DNA of 64,000 nucleotides from the NCBI GenBank assembly GCA_963666535.1, contig OY762913.1:3100001-3164000 (forward strand), given 5' to 3'. The position numbers and the translations under genes are program-made. The DNA is from G963666535 sp963666535 (GTDB lineage: Bacteria; Bacillota; Clostridia; Oscillospirales; Oscillospiraceae). The notes under the pieces are model-generated. The model made no database searches. It worked only from the letters and a program-made list of their open reading frames with translations, and had not been told where the DNA came from. The stretch's first letter is position 1; each line of letters begins with the position of its first letter. Below are positions 16,819-25,860 of this stretch, piece after piece.

Positions 16819-18666
16819 ATGTCTAAGATTATTGGTATCGATCTCGGTACAACTAACTCCTGCGTTTCTGTTATGGAGGGCGGCGAAGCCGTCGTCATTG
16901 CCAACGCCGAGGGCAACCGCACCACCCCTTCCGTCGTCGCTTTTTCTAAGGACGGCGAGCGCATGGTGGGCCAGGTTGCAAAGCGCCAGGCCATCACCAA
17001 TCCCGACCGTACGGTTATTTCCATCAAGCGCGAAATGGGCTCCGACTACAAGGTCAGCATTGATGGCAAAAAATATACCCCCCAAGAAATTTCGGCCATG
17101 ATTCTGCAGAAGCTGAAGGCTGACGCCGAAGCCTATCTGGGTCAGTCCGTCACCGAGGCCGTCATCACCGTCCCCGCCTACTTCACCGACGCGCAGCGTC
17201 AGGCCACTAAGGATGCCGGCAGGATCGCGGGTCTTGACGTAAAGCGCATCATCAACGAGCCCACCGCCGCCGCTTTGGCTTACGGCTCCGACAAAGAATC
17301 CGATCAGAAGATCATGGTCTATGATCTGGGCGGCGGCACCTTCGACGTGTCCGTGCTGGAAGTGGGCGACGGCGTGATTGAGGTTTTGGCCACCGCCGGT
17401 AACAATCGCCTGGGCGGCGACGATTTTGACAAGTGCATTATGGACTGGATGGCCGCCGAGTTTAAAAAGGCAGAGGGCATTGACCTGACCGGTGACAAGG
17501 TTGCCATGCAGCGCCTGAAGGAAGCCGCCGAAAAAGCCAAAGTTGAGCTGTCCGGCGTTACCTCCTCCTCCATCAACCTGCCCTATATCACCGCAGACGC
17601 CACAGGTCCCAAGCATCTGGATCTTACACTGACCCGCGCGAAATTCAATGAACTGACCCATCATCTGGTGGAAGCGACCATGGGGCCCGTCCGTCAGGCT
17701 ATGAGCGACGCCGGCCTGTCCGGCAACGACCTTGCCAAAGTTTTGCTGGTGGGCGGCTCCAGCCGTATCCCCGCCGTGCAGGACGCAGTCAAGCAGATCA
17801 CCGGTAAGGACGGCTTCAAGGGCATTAACCCCGACGAATGCGTCGCCATGGGTGCGGCCCTGCAGGGCGGTGTCCTGGTGGGCGACGTAAAGGGCCTGCT
17901 GCTGCTGGATGTCACCCCCCTGTCCCTGGGTCTGGAAACCATGGGCGGCGTGATGACCAAGCTCATCGAGCGCAACACCACCATCCCCGCCAAGAAGAGC
18001 CAGGTGTTCACCACCGCCGCCGACAGCCAAACCTCTGTCGAGGTTCATGTGCTGCAGGGCGAGCGCGAAATGGCACAGTATAACAAAACCTTGGGCCGCT
18101 TCAATCTGGACGGGATTGCCCCTGCCCGCCGCGGCGTTCCCCAGATCGAGGTCACCTTTGATATCGATGCCAACGGCATTGCAAATGTCTCCGCCAAGGA
18201 TTTGGGCACCGGCAAGGAGCAGCACATTACCATCACCTCCTCCACCAACATGTCCAAAGAAGACGTGGAGAAGGCCGTAAAGGAAGCCGAGCAGTTCGCC
18301 GCCGAGGACGCCAAGCACAAGGAAGAGGTAGATGTTCGCAACCAAGGCGACCAGATGGTGTATCAGACCGAAAAAACCCTGGAGGAACTGGGCGACAAAA
18401 TCGACTCTGGCGACAAGAGCAACGTAGAATCCGCGCTGAACAAGCTGAAGGACGTGCTGAAGGGCTCGGATACCCCGGCTATCAAGGCCGCCACTGAAGA
18501 ACTGTCCAAGGCGTTTTACGCCGTGTCCGAAAAGCTGTATCAGCAGCAGGGCGGACAGCAAGGCGCGGGCCCCGACAACTTCAGCGGCAGCGCGGATGCA
18601 GGCAGTGATCCCAACGTGGTGGACGCCGACTATGAAGTGGTGGACGAAAACAAGGATCATCAGTAA
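16819..18666 (+). CDS. dnaK: Chaperone DnaK (Hsp70)
   Basis: The 615-residue ATP-dependent chaperone starts MSKIIGIDLGTTNSCVSVME. It has the second phosphate motif YDLGGGTFDVSVLEV and the adenosine motif VLLVGGSSRIPAVQD in the ATPase domain. The substrate-binding domain (DVTPLSLGLETMGG onward) and a C-terminal lid ending DADYEVVDENKDHQ follow. The GGAGG at 16807 places the start at the ATG at 16819. A GC-rich hairpin without T-run separates it from dnaJ, which may reduce dnaJ expression relative to dnaK. Confidence 0.98.
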   Translation: MSKIIGIDLGTTNSCVSVMEGGEAVVIANAEGNRTTPSVVAFSKDGERMVGQVAKRQAITNPDRTVISIKREMGSDYKVSIDGKKYTPQEISAMILQKLKADAEAYLGQSVTEAVITVPAYFTDAQRQATKDAGRIAGLDVKRIINEPTAAALAYGSDKESDQKIMVYDLGGGTFDVSVLEVGDGVIEVLATAGNNRLGGDDFDKCIMDWMAAEFKKAEGIDLTGDKVAMQRLKEAAEKAKVELSGVTSSSINLPYITADATGPKHLDLTLTRAKFNELTHHLVEATMGPVRQAMSDAGLSGNDLAKVLLVGGSSRIPAVQDAVKQITGKDGFKGINPDECVAMGAALQGGVLVGDVKGLLLLDVTPLSLGLETMGGVMTKLIERNTTIPAKKSQVFTTAADSQTSVEVHVLQGEREMAQYNKTLGRFNLDGIAPARRGVPQIEVTFDIDANGIANVSAKDLGTGKEQHITITSSTNMSKEDVEKAVKEAEQFAAEDAKHKEEVDVRNQGDQMVYQTEKTLEELGDKIDSGDKSNVESALNKLKDVLKGSDTPAIKAATEELSKAFYAVSEKLYQQQGGQQGAGPDNFSGSADAGSDPNVVDADYEVVDENKDHQ

Positions 18667-18680
18667 AACCCGATTCAGTG

Positions 18681-18717
18681 ACCACGCAGGGGCAGGGAAA
18701 CCTGTCCCTTGTGTGGT
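18681..18717 (+). other. Intercistronic hairpin between dnaK and dnaJ
   Basis: ACCACGCAGGGGCAGG and CCTGTCCCTTGTGTGGT pair around a GAAA loop (about 16 bp with wobble and one bulge). There is no T-run, so it is better read as an RNA-stability or partial attenuation element within the operon than as a terminator. Confidence 0.65.
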
Positions 18718-18781
18718 GTTCACAAGGCGTTAAAGAATAAGTCCCGGGACTCCCATTTGGAAGCCCTTAGGAGTGATAGAA

Positions 18782-19933
18782 ATGGCAAATCAAAAACGAG
18801 ATTACTACGAGATTTTGGGTGTTTCCAAGGGGGCCAGCGACGCAGACCTAAAAAAGGCCTACCGCAATTTGGCCAAGGAGAGCCACCCTGATTTGAATCC
18901 GGACAATAAAGAAGCAGAAATGCGGTTCAAGGAAATTAACGAGGCCTACGAGGTGTTGTCCGACAAGGATAAGCGCGCCCGTTATGATCAGTTTGGCCAC
19001 GCAGGTGTCGATCCCAGTTTCGGGGCAGGAGGGGGCGGCTTCTCCGGCGATTTCGGCGACCTGGGTGATCTGGGCGACCTGTTCGGCTCCTTCTTCGGCG
19101 GCGGCTTTGGTGGCAGCAATGCACGGCGCAACGGCCCGCAAAAAGGGGAAAGCCTGCGCGTCAACCTCACGCTGACCTTTCAGGAAGCCGCGTTTGGCTG
19201 TGATAAGGAAATCAGTCTGGGCCGCACCGAAAAGTGTGATGTCTGCGGCGGCAATGGCTGCGCACCGGGCACTACGGCCGAGGTTTGCCCCGACTGCCAT
19301 GGTAGCGGCACGGTCCGCACGCAGCAGCGCACCCCCTTCGGTGTGATCGCCTCCACAGGCGAATGCCCCCGCTGCCAAGGCACAGGAAAGAGCATTCTTC
19401 AGCCCTGCAAAACCTGCAATGGCTCGGGAACCGTTCGCAAGCAGAAGAAAATCACGGTCAACATCCCGGCCGGGATCGACGATGGGCAGGCGGTCTCCCT
19501 GCGCGGACAGGGCAACACCGGTCGGAATGGCGGCCCCAACGGTGATCTGATTGTCAGCATTACAGTACGCCCCCACCCTCGCTTTGTGCGGGACGGCACC
19601 TCAGTCCTGGTGGAGCAACAGGTTTCTTTTCTGCAGGCCGCGCTGGGTGCGGAGCTGGAAATTCCCACCATCGACGGTTCGGTGCGGTACACATTGCCGG
19701 AAGGTACGCAAACCGGCACCACCTTCCGTCTGAAGGAAAAGGGCATCCCCAGTCTGCGGGGCGCACGGCGGGGCGATCAATATGTCACCGTTAAGGTTGT
19801 CACCCCCACCCATCTCACCGCCCAGCAAAAGGATGCCTTACGCGCGGCATTTCGTGAGGATGCGGGCATCGGAGATGCTGAATCAAAGTCGGAAGAAAAA
19901 GGCTTCTTCGAAAAGCGGAAAAAGAAAAAATAA
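18782..19933 (+). CDS. dnaJ: Co-chaperone DnaJ (Hsp40, type A)
   Basis: The 383-residue protein has the J domain with the HPD motif (residues about 5-70), a Gly/Phe-rich linker (about 75-115), and the four zinc repeats CDVCGGNG, CPDCHGSG, CPRCQGTG and CKTCNGSG. The C-terminal substrate domains end in a lysine-rich tail. It stimulates DnaK ATP hydrolysis and delivers clients. The AGGAG upstream supports the ATG at 18782 rather than the GTG three codons earlier. Confidence 0.97.
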   Translation: MANQKRDYYEILGVSKGASDADLKKAYRNLAKESHPDLNPDNKEAEMRFKEINEAYEVLSDKDKRARYDQFGHAGVDPSFGAGGGGFSGDFGDLGDLGDLFGSFFGGGFGGSNARRNGPQKGESLRVNLTLTFQEAAFGCDKEISLGRTEKCDVCGGNGCAPGTTAEVCPDCHGSGTVRTQQRTPFGVIASTGECPRCQGTGKSILQPCKTCNGSGTVRKQKKITVNIPAGIDDGQAVSLRGQGNTGRNGGPNGDLIVSITVRPHPRFVRDGTSVLVEQQVSFLQAALGAELEIPTIDGSVRYTLPEGTQTGTTFRLKEKGIPSLRGARRGDQYVTVKVVTPTHLTAQQKDALRAAFREDAGIGDAESKSEEKGFFEKRKKKK

Positions 19934-19973
19934 AGACAGGGCGGCGTTCTTACTCAGAACGCTGCCCTGTCTT
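19933..19973 (+). terminator. Terminator of the heat-shock operon
   Basis: AAGACAGGGCGGCGTTCT pairs with AGAACGCTGCCCTGTCTT around a short loop, starting at the dnaJ stop codon. Confidence 0.85.
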
Positions 19974-20032
19974 CTCACGCTTGCCATATGGTTACCGCGC
20001 TGACAATGAATCAATCAGCTCGTTCTCTACAC

Positions 20033-20087
20033 TTTACCAGGACTTTACATAATCTATCTTTCCAATTTTACATTTTCAATATATAAT
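20033..20087 (+). promoter_or_regulatory. Pho-box array and -10 before the phosphate two-component genes
   Basis: TTTACC at 20033, TTTACA at 20044 and TTTACA at 20067 form direct repeats spaced 11 and 23 bases apart, followed by TATAAT at 20082. The spacing matches the one before the Na/Pi transporter gene. TT(T/A/C)ACA repeats at 11-base steps are the recognised PhoP/PhoB box form in Firmicutes, which suggests autoregulation. Confidence 0.75.
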
Positions 20088-20127
20088 GTAAATTGTATCA
20101 AAAAGACCATAGAAAGGGTGTGTTGGT

Positions 20128-20796
20128 ATGCTGATCTATATCGTAGAAGATGACGCCGAGATTCGAGAGATGGAGTGCTACGCGCTGCACAGCAGCGGCT
20201 TCGAGGTATCCGGTTTTGGTGAGGGGCGGGAATTATTCCCTGCACTCGCGCGCAGATTGCCCGATTTGATCCTTTTGGACATTATGCTGCCTGGCGAGGA
20301 CGGCCTCTCCATTTTAAAAAAAGTCCGCGCCGCCGCGGACACCAGGCACACACCGGTCATGATGGTAACCGCCAAAACCACCGAGTTGGATACTGTGCGT
20401 GGTCTGGATCAGGGCGCAGACGACTATATTACCAAGCCCTTTGGCATTATGGAACTTGTCTCTCGGGTCAAAGCGCTGCTGCGGCGCACAGCGCCCCTGG
20501 AAACACCCGATTGCTTGATCTTCGCCGGCATCCAGCTGGACGACACCTCCCACACCGTAACCGCAAACGGTGTGCCCTGCACGCTGACCTTCAAGGAATA
20601 TGAACTACTGAAATTGTTACTCTCCAATCCCGGCACCGTGTTCAACCGCGAGGTCATTATGGACAAGGTCTGGGGCTTTGAATACGGCGGCGCCACCCGC
20701 ACGGTGGATATGCACATCAAAACGCTGCGGCAAAAATTGGGCGACTGCGGCGACGAGATCAAAACCATCCGCAATGTTGGCTATAAGCTGGGGTGA
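20128..20796 (+). CDS. phoB: PhoB/PhoP-like response regulator
   Basis: This is a 222-residue OmpR-type regulator. The receiver domain (residues 1-115) has the acidic pair D8-D9, phospho-acceptor D51 in LILLDIMLPGEDG and K in DDYITKPFGIMEL. The winged helix (about 130-222) includes FKEYELLKLLLSNPGTVFNRE and VDMHIKTLRQKLGD. The paired kinase follows by nine bases and a Na/Pi cotransporter comes next. With the Pho boxes upstream, this points to phosphate control; assignment to PhoB rather than another OmpR member rests on that context. Confidence 0.82.
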   Translation: MLIYIVEDDAEIREMECYALHSSGFEVSGFGEGRELFPALARRLPDLILLDIMLPGEDGLSILKKVRAAADTRHTPVMMVTAKTTELDTVRGLDQGADDYITKPFGIMELVSRVKALLRRTAPLETPDCLIFAGIQLDDTSHTVTANGVPCTLTFKEYELLKLLLSNPGTVFNREVIMDKVWGFEYGGATRTVDMHIKTLRQKLGDCGDEIKTIRNVGYKLG

Positions 20797-20805
20797 GCAT
20801 AACTG

Positions 20806-22128
20806 ATGGAAAATAAAATAACACTTAGCCTGTTTTATATGGGACTGTTCTCTGCCTTCGTTTCCATCGTCCTCACAGGCGTGGCGTTCTACAACTCCTT
20901 CCAAGTTGAAATAGAGAAAAGTCTGCAAAGCAGCACAGCCTTGGTTTTGGCCGCCTATGACGAGAACGGCAGCAGCAGTCAGCTGGATCGGTACGCGCAG
21001 CAGGATCTGCGCCTGACCTTGATCTCCCCGGACGGAACTGTCCTGTTCGACAGCGTGGCAAATCCAAGCAGCATGGACAATCATTTAAATCGCCCCGAGG
21101 TACAGCAGGCGCTGGAAAGCGGTAGCGGGAAGTCTCACCGTCAGTCTGCCACCTTGGGCACCGATGACTATTACTACGCGGTTCTGCTCACTGATGGCAA
21201 CATCCTGCGCGCCTCTGTGGCTGTCAGCAATATCTTGCAAGCCTTCGGTCAGGCCTACCCCTCCCTCATTCTGGCGCTGGTATTCATCACCGTGCTTACC
21301 GTGATATTTACGCTGATCCTCACCCAGCATTTGATCCGTCCCATCAAGGCACTGGCCCGGGATATGGACGATCCAGGGCTGGCAAATGACCCCAAGCGTG
21401 TCTACCCCGAGCTCGTTCCCTTTGTGCTGGAAATCCAAAACCAGCGCGCCACAAGGGAGCAAATGCGGCAGGAGTTCACGGCCAACGTTTCTCATGAGCT
21501 AAAAACCCCCCTCACTTCCATCTCTGGCTACGCTGAAATGATCGAAACTGGTCTGGCTAAACCCGAGGATGTAAAGCGATTCGCCGCCACCATTCAAAAG
21601 GAGGCAGGGCGAATGCTGGCCCTCATCAGCGACATCATCCGTCTGTCCCGACTGGATGAAGTTGGCGGTGACATGCGCCGTGTGCCGGTAGACCTTTACA
21701 GTGTAGCGCAGGAATGTGCAGAAAGTCTCGCCACTGTCGCGGGAAAACGCGGGATTCGCATCACGGCCGAAGGTTCCTCCTCTGTGGTGGAAAGCGACCC
21801 CGATCAGGTTTGGGAGCTTATTTTTAATCTTGCGGACAACGCTGTGCGATATAATCGGGACAACGGCTCGGTTTCCATCCTGGTCGCCCCCGGCAAAGTA
21901 ACCGTGAAAGATACCGGCATTGGCATTCCCAAGACCCACCAGAGCCGCATTTTCGAGCGCTTTTATCGCGTGGATAAAAGCCGTTCCAAGGCCACCGGCG
22001 GCACCGGCTTGGGTCTTTCCATCGTCAAGCATATTGTCGAGCTCAACCACGCCGAAATCCAAATTTCCAGCACGGTAAATGTGGGTACCGAAATCACGGT
22101 ACTATTCCCACCCCTCTCATATACGTAA
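20806..22128 (+). CDS. phoR: PhoR-like sensor histidine kinase
   Basis: The 440-residue kinase has two membrane helices (about residues 8-30 and 155-178) enclosing an outer sensor domain of about 125 residues. A short linker leads to the phospho-acceptor histidine H230 in FTANVSHELKTPL. The ATP-binding domain carries N (LADNAVRYN), G1 (VKDTGIGIP), F (FERFYRVDKSRS) and G2 (GGTGLGLSIVK) boxes. The intact sensor loop and lack of a clear PAS make it shorter than Bacillus PhoR. It is coupled to the regulator upstream. Confidence 0.85.
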   Translation: MENKITLSLFYMGLFSAFVSIVLTGVAFYNSFQVEIEKSLQSSTALVLAAYDENGSSSQLDRYAQQDLRLTLISPDGTVLFDSVANPSSMDNHLNRPEVQQALESGSGKSHRQSATLGTDDYYYAVLLTDGNILRASVAVSNILQAFGQAYPSLILALVFITVLTVIFTLILTQHLIRPIKALARDMDDPGLANDPKRVYPELVPFVLEIQNQRATREQMRQEFTANVSHELKTPLTSISGYAEMIETGLAKPEDVKRFAATIQKEAGRMLALISDIIRLSRLDEVGGDMRRVPVDLYSVAQECAESLATVAGKRGIRITAEGSSSVVESDPDQVWELIFNLADNAVRYNRDNGSVSILVAPGKVTVKDTGIGIPKTHQSRIFERFYRVDKSRSKATGGTGLGLSIVKHIVELNHAEIQISSTVNVGTEITVLFPPLSYT

Positions 22129-22142
22129 AATTAATGTAAAAC

Positions 22143-22198
22143 TTTACACAGATTTTACACAATGCTTCAGTTTGATTTTACCTTTGGCTGATACAATG
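22143..22198 (+). promoter_or_regulatory. Pho-box array and -10 before the Na/Pi cotransporter gene
   Basis: TTTACA at 22143, TTTACA at 22154 and TTTACC at 22177 repeat the 11- and 23-base spacing seen before the regulator gene. TACAAT at 22193 is the probable -10. The near-identical architecture at two sites argues for one bound regulator. Confidence 0.75.
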
Positions 22199-22259
22199 AT
22201 AGGCACAGGACTGCGAGCACCGCCTTCCTGTGCCATTTTTGTTGATATAGGAGTAAGGT

Positions 22260-24011
22260 ATGGATCTCTTCTCAATCTTTTCGCTCTGCGGTGGACTGGC
22301 CTTTTTTCTGTTCGGCATGCACGTCATGTCAGACAGCTTGAAAAAACTGGCCGGCGGCCGTATGGAGGTCATATTAAAACGAATGACCTCGAACCCTGTG
22401 AAAAGCCTTCTTCTGGGTGCCGGCATTACCATTGCCGTCCAGTCCTCCTCGGCAGTCACGGTCATGCTGGTGGGTCTTGTCAATTCCGGCATCATGGAAT
22501 TGGGCCAGACCATCGGTATCATCATGGGCTCCAACATAGGCACCACCCTCACGGCGTGGATTCTAAGTCTCACCGGCATTGAAAGCGACAATTTCCTGAT
22601 TAAGCTCCTCAAGCCGGAATCCTTTTCCCCGGTTCTGGCTCTCATCGGCATCATCCTCATCATGGTGGCAAAAAGCAACCGCAAAAAGGACATTGGGTCT
22701 ATTTTGGTCGGCTTCTCCGTTTTGATGTATGGCATGGAGATCATGAAGGATGCCGTGAGCCCCTTGGCGGACATTCCAGAATTCTCCAGCATCCTTACTG
22801 CCTTTACCAACCCGTTGCTGGGCGTTCTGGTCGGTGCGGTGTTCACCGGCGTGATCCAGTCCTCAGCCGCTTCCGTGGGCATTCTGCAGGCACTCTCTCT
22901 CACCGGTGGCATTACCTACGGCATGGCTATTCCCATCATCATGGGGCAGAACATCGGCACCTGTGTCACCGCATTGCTGTCCAGCATCGGCGTCACCAAA
23001 AATGCCAAACGGGTGGCTGCCATCCATGTATGCTTTAACTTAATTGGCACTATAACGTGCCTTTCCGTGTTCTATCTGGCGCATTTTCTTTTGAATTTTC
23101 AGTTTACAAGCAGTGCCATTTCCCCCGTAGGCATCGCCTGCGTCCACAGTATCTTTAACATTGCGACAACGATCATTCTCCTGCCCTTCACCAAGCAGCT
23201 TGAGAAGCTTGCACGCCTCCTTGTCAAGGATAAGAAGACGAACGAGTCCTACGTTCTGCTGGATGACCGTCTGCTCCTCACCCCTTCTTTTGCCATTGCT
23301 CAGTGCCGCGAGATGACAGTGCAAATGGCAAATCTGGCCAAAAACTCCCTACTCGCTTCTCTGGAACTGGTGCGGGAATACGCTTCCGACAAAGCCGATG
23401 GCATTCTGGCCACGGAAGATGAAATTGACAAACTGGAGGACGAGCTTGGCACCTATCTGGTAAAGATCTCCTCCAAGGCCCTCACTGATTCGGATGGCAA
23501 AATGGTTTCCGAACTGCTGTACAATATCGGTGACTTCGAGCGCATCGGCGACCATGCCGTAAATATTGTAGAATCCGCCCAAGAGCTTCACGAAAAGCAG
23601 CTGTCCTTTTCGGATGAGGCCAAAAGCGAGCTCTCCACGCTGGTGGCAGCCCTTACCGAAGTACTCACCATCACGATCAAGGCTTTTGAAACGGGCGATT
23701 TGACTCTCGCCGCTCAGGTGGAACCCCTTGAGGAGGTCATCGACGGGCTGACGGACAAGATTAAAGCCCGCCATGTAGCCCGCCTGCAAAACGGATCCTG
23801 CACCATTGAGCTGGGCTTCTTGCTCTCCGACCTGCTCACCAACTGCGAGCGCACCTCTGATCACTGCTCCAACGTGGCGGTGGCGGTCATTCAGCTGCAT
23901 AACGCGTCCTTTGAAACCCATAGTTATTTACAGGAAATCAAGGAAAACCATCAGCCCGAATTTGTCAAATCATTTGAGGACTATCAGGAAAAATACCGGC
24001 TTGCTCCTTGA
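22260..24011 (+). CDS. Na/Pi cotransporter with C-terminal PhoU domain (NptA/YjbB-like)
   Basis: The 583-residue protein has a first half of paired inverted membrane repeats marked by ITIAVQSSSAVTVMLVGLVN and VIQSSAASVGILQALSLTGG (QSSA/S motifs that form the Na/Pi site). A PhoU-type helical bundle follows (about residues 340-560), with LLYNIGDFERIGDHAVNIVE and LLTNCERTSDHCSNVAVAV. It is likely phosphate import or export coupled to sodium, with the PhoU part sensing state. It has its own Pho-box promoter and follows the phosphate two-component genes. Confidence 0.92.
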   Translation: MDLFSIFSLCGGLAFFLFGMHVMSDSLKKLAGGRMEVILKRMTSNPVKSLLLGAGITIAVQSSSAVTVMLVGLVNSGIMELGQTIGIIMGSNIGTTLTAWILSLTGIESDNFLIKLLKPESFSPVLALIGIILIMVAKSNRKKDIGSILVGFSVLMYGMEIMKDAVSPLADIPEFSSILTAFTNPLLGVLVGAVFTGVIQSSAASVGILQALSLTGGITYGMAIPIIMGQNIGTCVTALLSSIGVTKNAKRVAAIHVCFNLIGTITCLSVFYLAHFLLNFQFTSSAISPVGIACVHSIFNIATTIILLPFTKQLEKLARLLVKDKKTNESYVLLDDRLLLTPSFAIAQCREMTVQMANLAKNSLLASLELVREYASDKADGILATEDEIDKLEDELGTYLVKISSKALTDSDGKMVSELLYNIGDFERIGDHAVNIVESAQELHEKQLSFSDEAKSELSTLVAALTEVLTITIKAFETGDLTLAAQVEPLEEVIDGLTDKIKARHVARLQNGSCTIELGFLLSDLLTNCERTSDHCSNVAVAVIQLHNASFETHSYLQEIKENHQPEFVKSFEDYQEKYRLAP

Positions 24012-24015
24012 CCTG

Positions 24016-24061
24016 CCAATAGAAAGCGGCGCCCGCGATCGCGGGCGCCGCTTTCTATTGG
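24016..24061. terminator. Perfect 46-base palindrome, bidirectional terminator
   Basis: CCAATAGAAAGCGGCGCC plus CGCGA is followed directly by its exact complement: 23 + 23 bases with no central spacer. It lies four bases after the transporter stop and before the converging phage operon. Confidence 0.8.
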
Positions 24062-24067
24062 CCTACA

Positions 24068-24219
24068 TAATGTCTGCTGAACAAAGCAAAAACTTAATCC
24101 TATCAATGCTTCCAAGCTGTTTTGTTTTGTTCCTGTGCAAATTTTTTGTTATAATCGACCAACGACCTTGCACTTTTGGTAAATGCGCTCCGAAAATCGC
24201 ATTTGTTCCGTTGACATTA
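24068..24219. mobile_element. MITE-like hairpin element, copy A
   Basis: The ends TAATGTCTGCTGAACAAA and TTTGTTCCGTTGACATTA are imperfect inverted repeats with flanking TA. Inside lie an AACAAAGCAAAAAC...GTTTTGTTTTGTT stem and an AAATGCG...CGCATTT stem. It carries no coding region. Its right end supplies the TAA stop of the last phage tail gene, so it inserted at, or very near, the end of that gene. The family is shared with 43648-43786, 50626-50810 and 54811-55064. Confidence 0.8.
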
Positions 24220-24783
24220 CATGACCAGCTTCTCCAGCCCCTCCCACGTCAACCCCAGTGCCTCCACTTCGCCCCAAGTTTCAAACCGTTCCTCCATTAA
24301 GGCCCATGTGATGTACCAATAGGCATATTGAATCGCCAGGTGACACGGAATGATATCCTCAACAATTTTTTTCATCTCGTCTATTCCATCCGGGATCCCA
24401 GGTACATCGGGGAAAGAAACCGCAACTGTCTGCACGGTCTCGGCTTCCCTTACCACAGTGTTCAGTCCGCATCCGGACAGGTTGTCGTTGATCGCCGCCA
24501 AAGTGAAGCTGTCTCCTCCCACGCGGAGCAGCGCCGCCAGCGCTATGCGAAGCCTCTCGGTGCTTTCAGTCACCGGCTGGTGCGCCAGCAGGGATGCAGC
24601 TGCCGAAATCCCTGCGTTTTGGGCCGTTACAAGGTTCATTTCTCGCTGGCTGTCCTCCAGCAGTTCCTCTACCTGATCCAAAGCGGCACCCACGGCAGTC
24701 AGTTCAGCCCCATTGAAGCTGTCCTCCAGTTTATAAACGCCCAGTGGCTCCAGTAGCCCTATCAGGTAATCCCTGTAACTCAT
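24217..24783 (-). CDS. Phage tail/baseplate protein, YmfQ (DUF2313)/XkdU-like
   Basis: The 188-residue protein has the helical N-terminus of YmfQ-type proteins and the characteristic late motif IPCHLAIQYAYWYITW followed by ETWGEVEALGLTWEGLE. In contractile phages it lies after gpJ at the rim of the baseplate, often before the tail fibre. Here it is the last gene of the module: its final codon ATG and stop TAA lie at the edge of MITE-like copy A, and no fibre gene follows. It starts four bases inside the preceding gene's end. Confidence 0.85.
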   Translation of the reverse strand: MSYRDYLIGLLEPLGVYKLEDSFNGAELTAVGAALDQVEELLEDSQREMNLVTAQNAGISAAASLLAHQPVTESTERLRIALAALLRVGGDSFTLAAINDNLSGCGLNTVVREAETVQTVAVSFPDVPGIPDGIDEMKKIVEDIIPCHLAIQYAYWYITWALMEERFETWGEVEALGLTWEGLEKLVM

Positions 24784-25835
24784 GCCATCTCCTCCACCGT
24801 GATAGTTCCCAGCACAGGCAGTTCATCTCCGGCAATCGCAAGATCCGCAGCAGGGATGGAGATGGCGCAGTTGCTCACACTGTCTACAGAAAAAACAAGG
24901 CTTCCCAATTCAGCCAAAAGGACGTTTTTCCCCAATCGTTCGCCCGTAAACCATTTTTGCAACATCGCGCGTACGGCTGCTGCAACAACTGCGAACTTTT
25001 CGTTTTCCTCCACTTGGATCGTCACCACCATATTCACTGTCACCGTTTTGGGTGCCAGCACCGCGAGATCAACGGCAATTTCCCGCTTTGTTTCAAAATA
25101 AGCCGTCAGTTCCTGCAAAAGTGCATTATTTGGTACGCCGGCGGCAGTGGCCACCACTAAATCCACCGTGCCAACGCCCCGCTTGCGGGGCAAAACCGTC
25201 ACCGCCGCCACCTCGTCGAAGGACAGTGCACCTTGTTCATAAAACGCCGCATTTGCGCCGTTTGGCATGCGCTTATAGCTGTTCAGTACCCGCGCGCGCA
25301 ATGTGTCGTCATCTTCCTCGTCGGCCCCGCCGGAAAATGCGTTTGGGTTGCTGCACCGGCTCACGCCCACCGGTGCCACGGACATGGACAGGATGCTCCC
25401 CATGGAAACATTCCCCGTCGTTCCGGCTTCCATCGCCTGCGCCGCCGCGTCCACATAAAGTGAGCCGGCGTTCAGCGTCACGCTCTCGGTGGTCTTAAAC
25501 CGAATCAAGCCCGCCGTCATGCACACTGTCCCCGCTGCAATGAAAATATCTGCGGCCACAGCCGCATCCACGTAAAACCGGATATTCCCTCCCGCCGCCA
25601 CGGCCGCACGGCGCTTCAGGCCCCGCATCTCTGCATGATGATCCAGATATTCTCCCTCTGCCGATTGGGGAAAGCATTGGTTCGTCACCCATTCGCATTG
25701 GACGTGAAGCGCATAGATCTGCGCTGCCACCGCATAAAGCCGCACCGCAAGGTCACCGCTGTCCGAAACCTCCACCCCGGTCTCTTCCGCAAAGACGGTC
25801 CTCATCTCGCTATAGATTTCCTCTGTTGTTTTCAA
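24780..25835 (-). CDS. Baseplate J-like protein (XkdT family)
   Basis: The 351-residue protein forms the wedge of the contractile baseplate. Family features include the N-terminal GDLAVRLYAVAAQIYALHVQ, the GxxLDxxAExxGL-like EYLDHHAEMRGLKRR, RVLNSYKRMPNGANAAFYEQ and VDLVVATAAGVPNNALLQEL. Length fits gpJ/XkdT. It overlaps the YmfQ-like gene and follows the gp25-like gene after 25 bases. Confidence 0.9.
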   Translation of the reverse strand: MKTTEEIYSEMRTVFAEETGVEVSDSGDLAVRLYAVAAQIYALHVQCEWVTNQCFPQSAEGEYLDHHAEMRGLKRRAAVAAGGNIRFYVDAAVAADIFIAAGTVCMTAGLIRFKTTESVTLNAGSLYVDAAAQAMEAGTTGNVSMGSILSMSVAPVGVSRCSNPNAFSGGADEEDDDTLRARVLNSYKRMPNGANAAFYEQGALSFDEVAAVTVLPRKRGVGTVDLVVATAAGVPNNALLQELTAYFETKREIAVDLAVLAPKTVTVNMVVTIQVEENEKFAVVAAAVRAMLQKWFTGERLGKNVLLAELGSLVFSVDSVSNCAISIPAADLAIAGDELPVLGTITVEEMA

Positions 25836-25860
25836 TTACCAGCTCTTCCCTTCTCTGCCT

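Noticed and set aside
16780..18723. 647-codon antisense frame over dnaK
   Set aside because: Stop-poor antisense is expected from the high-GC codon use of dnaK; it has no start signal and dnaK is certain.
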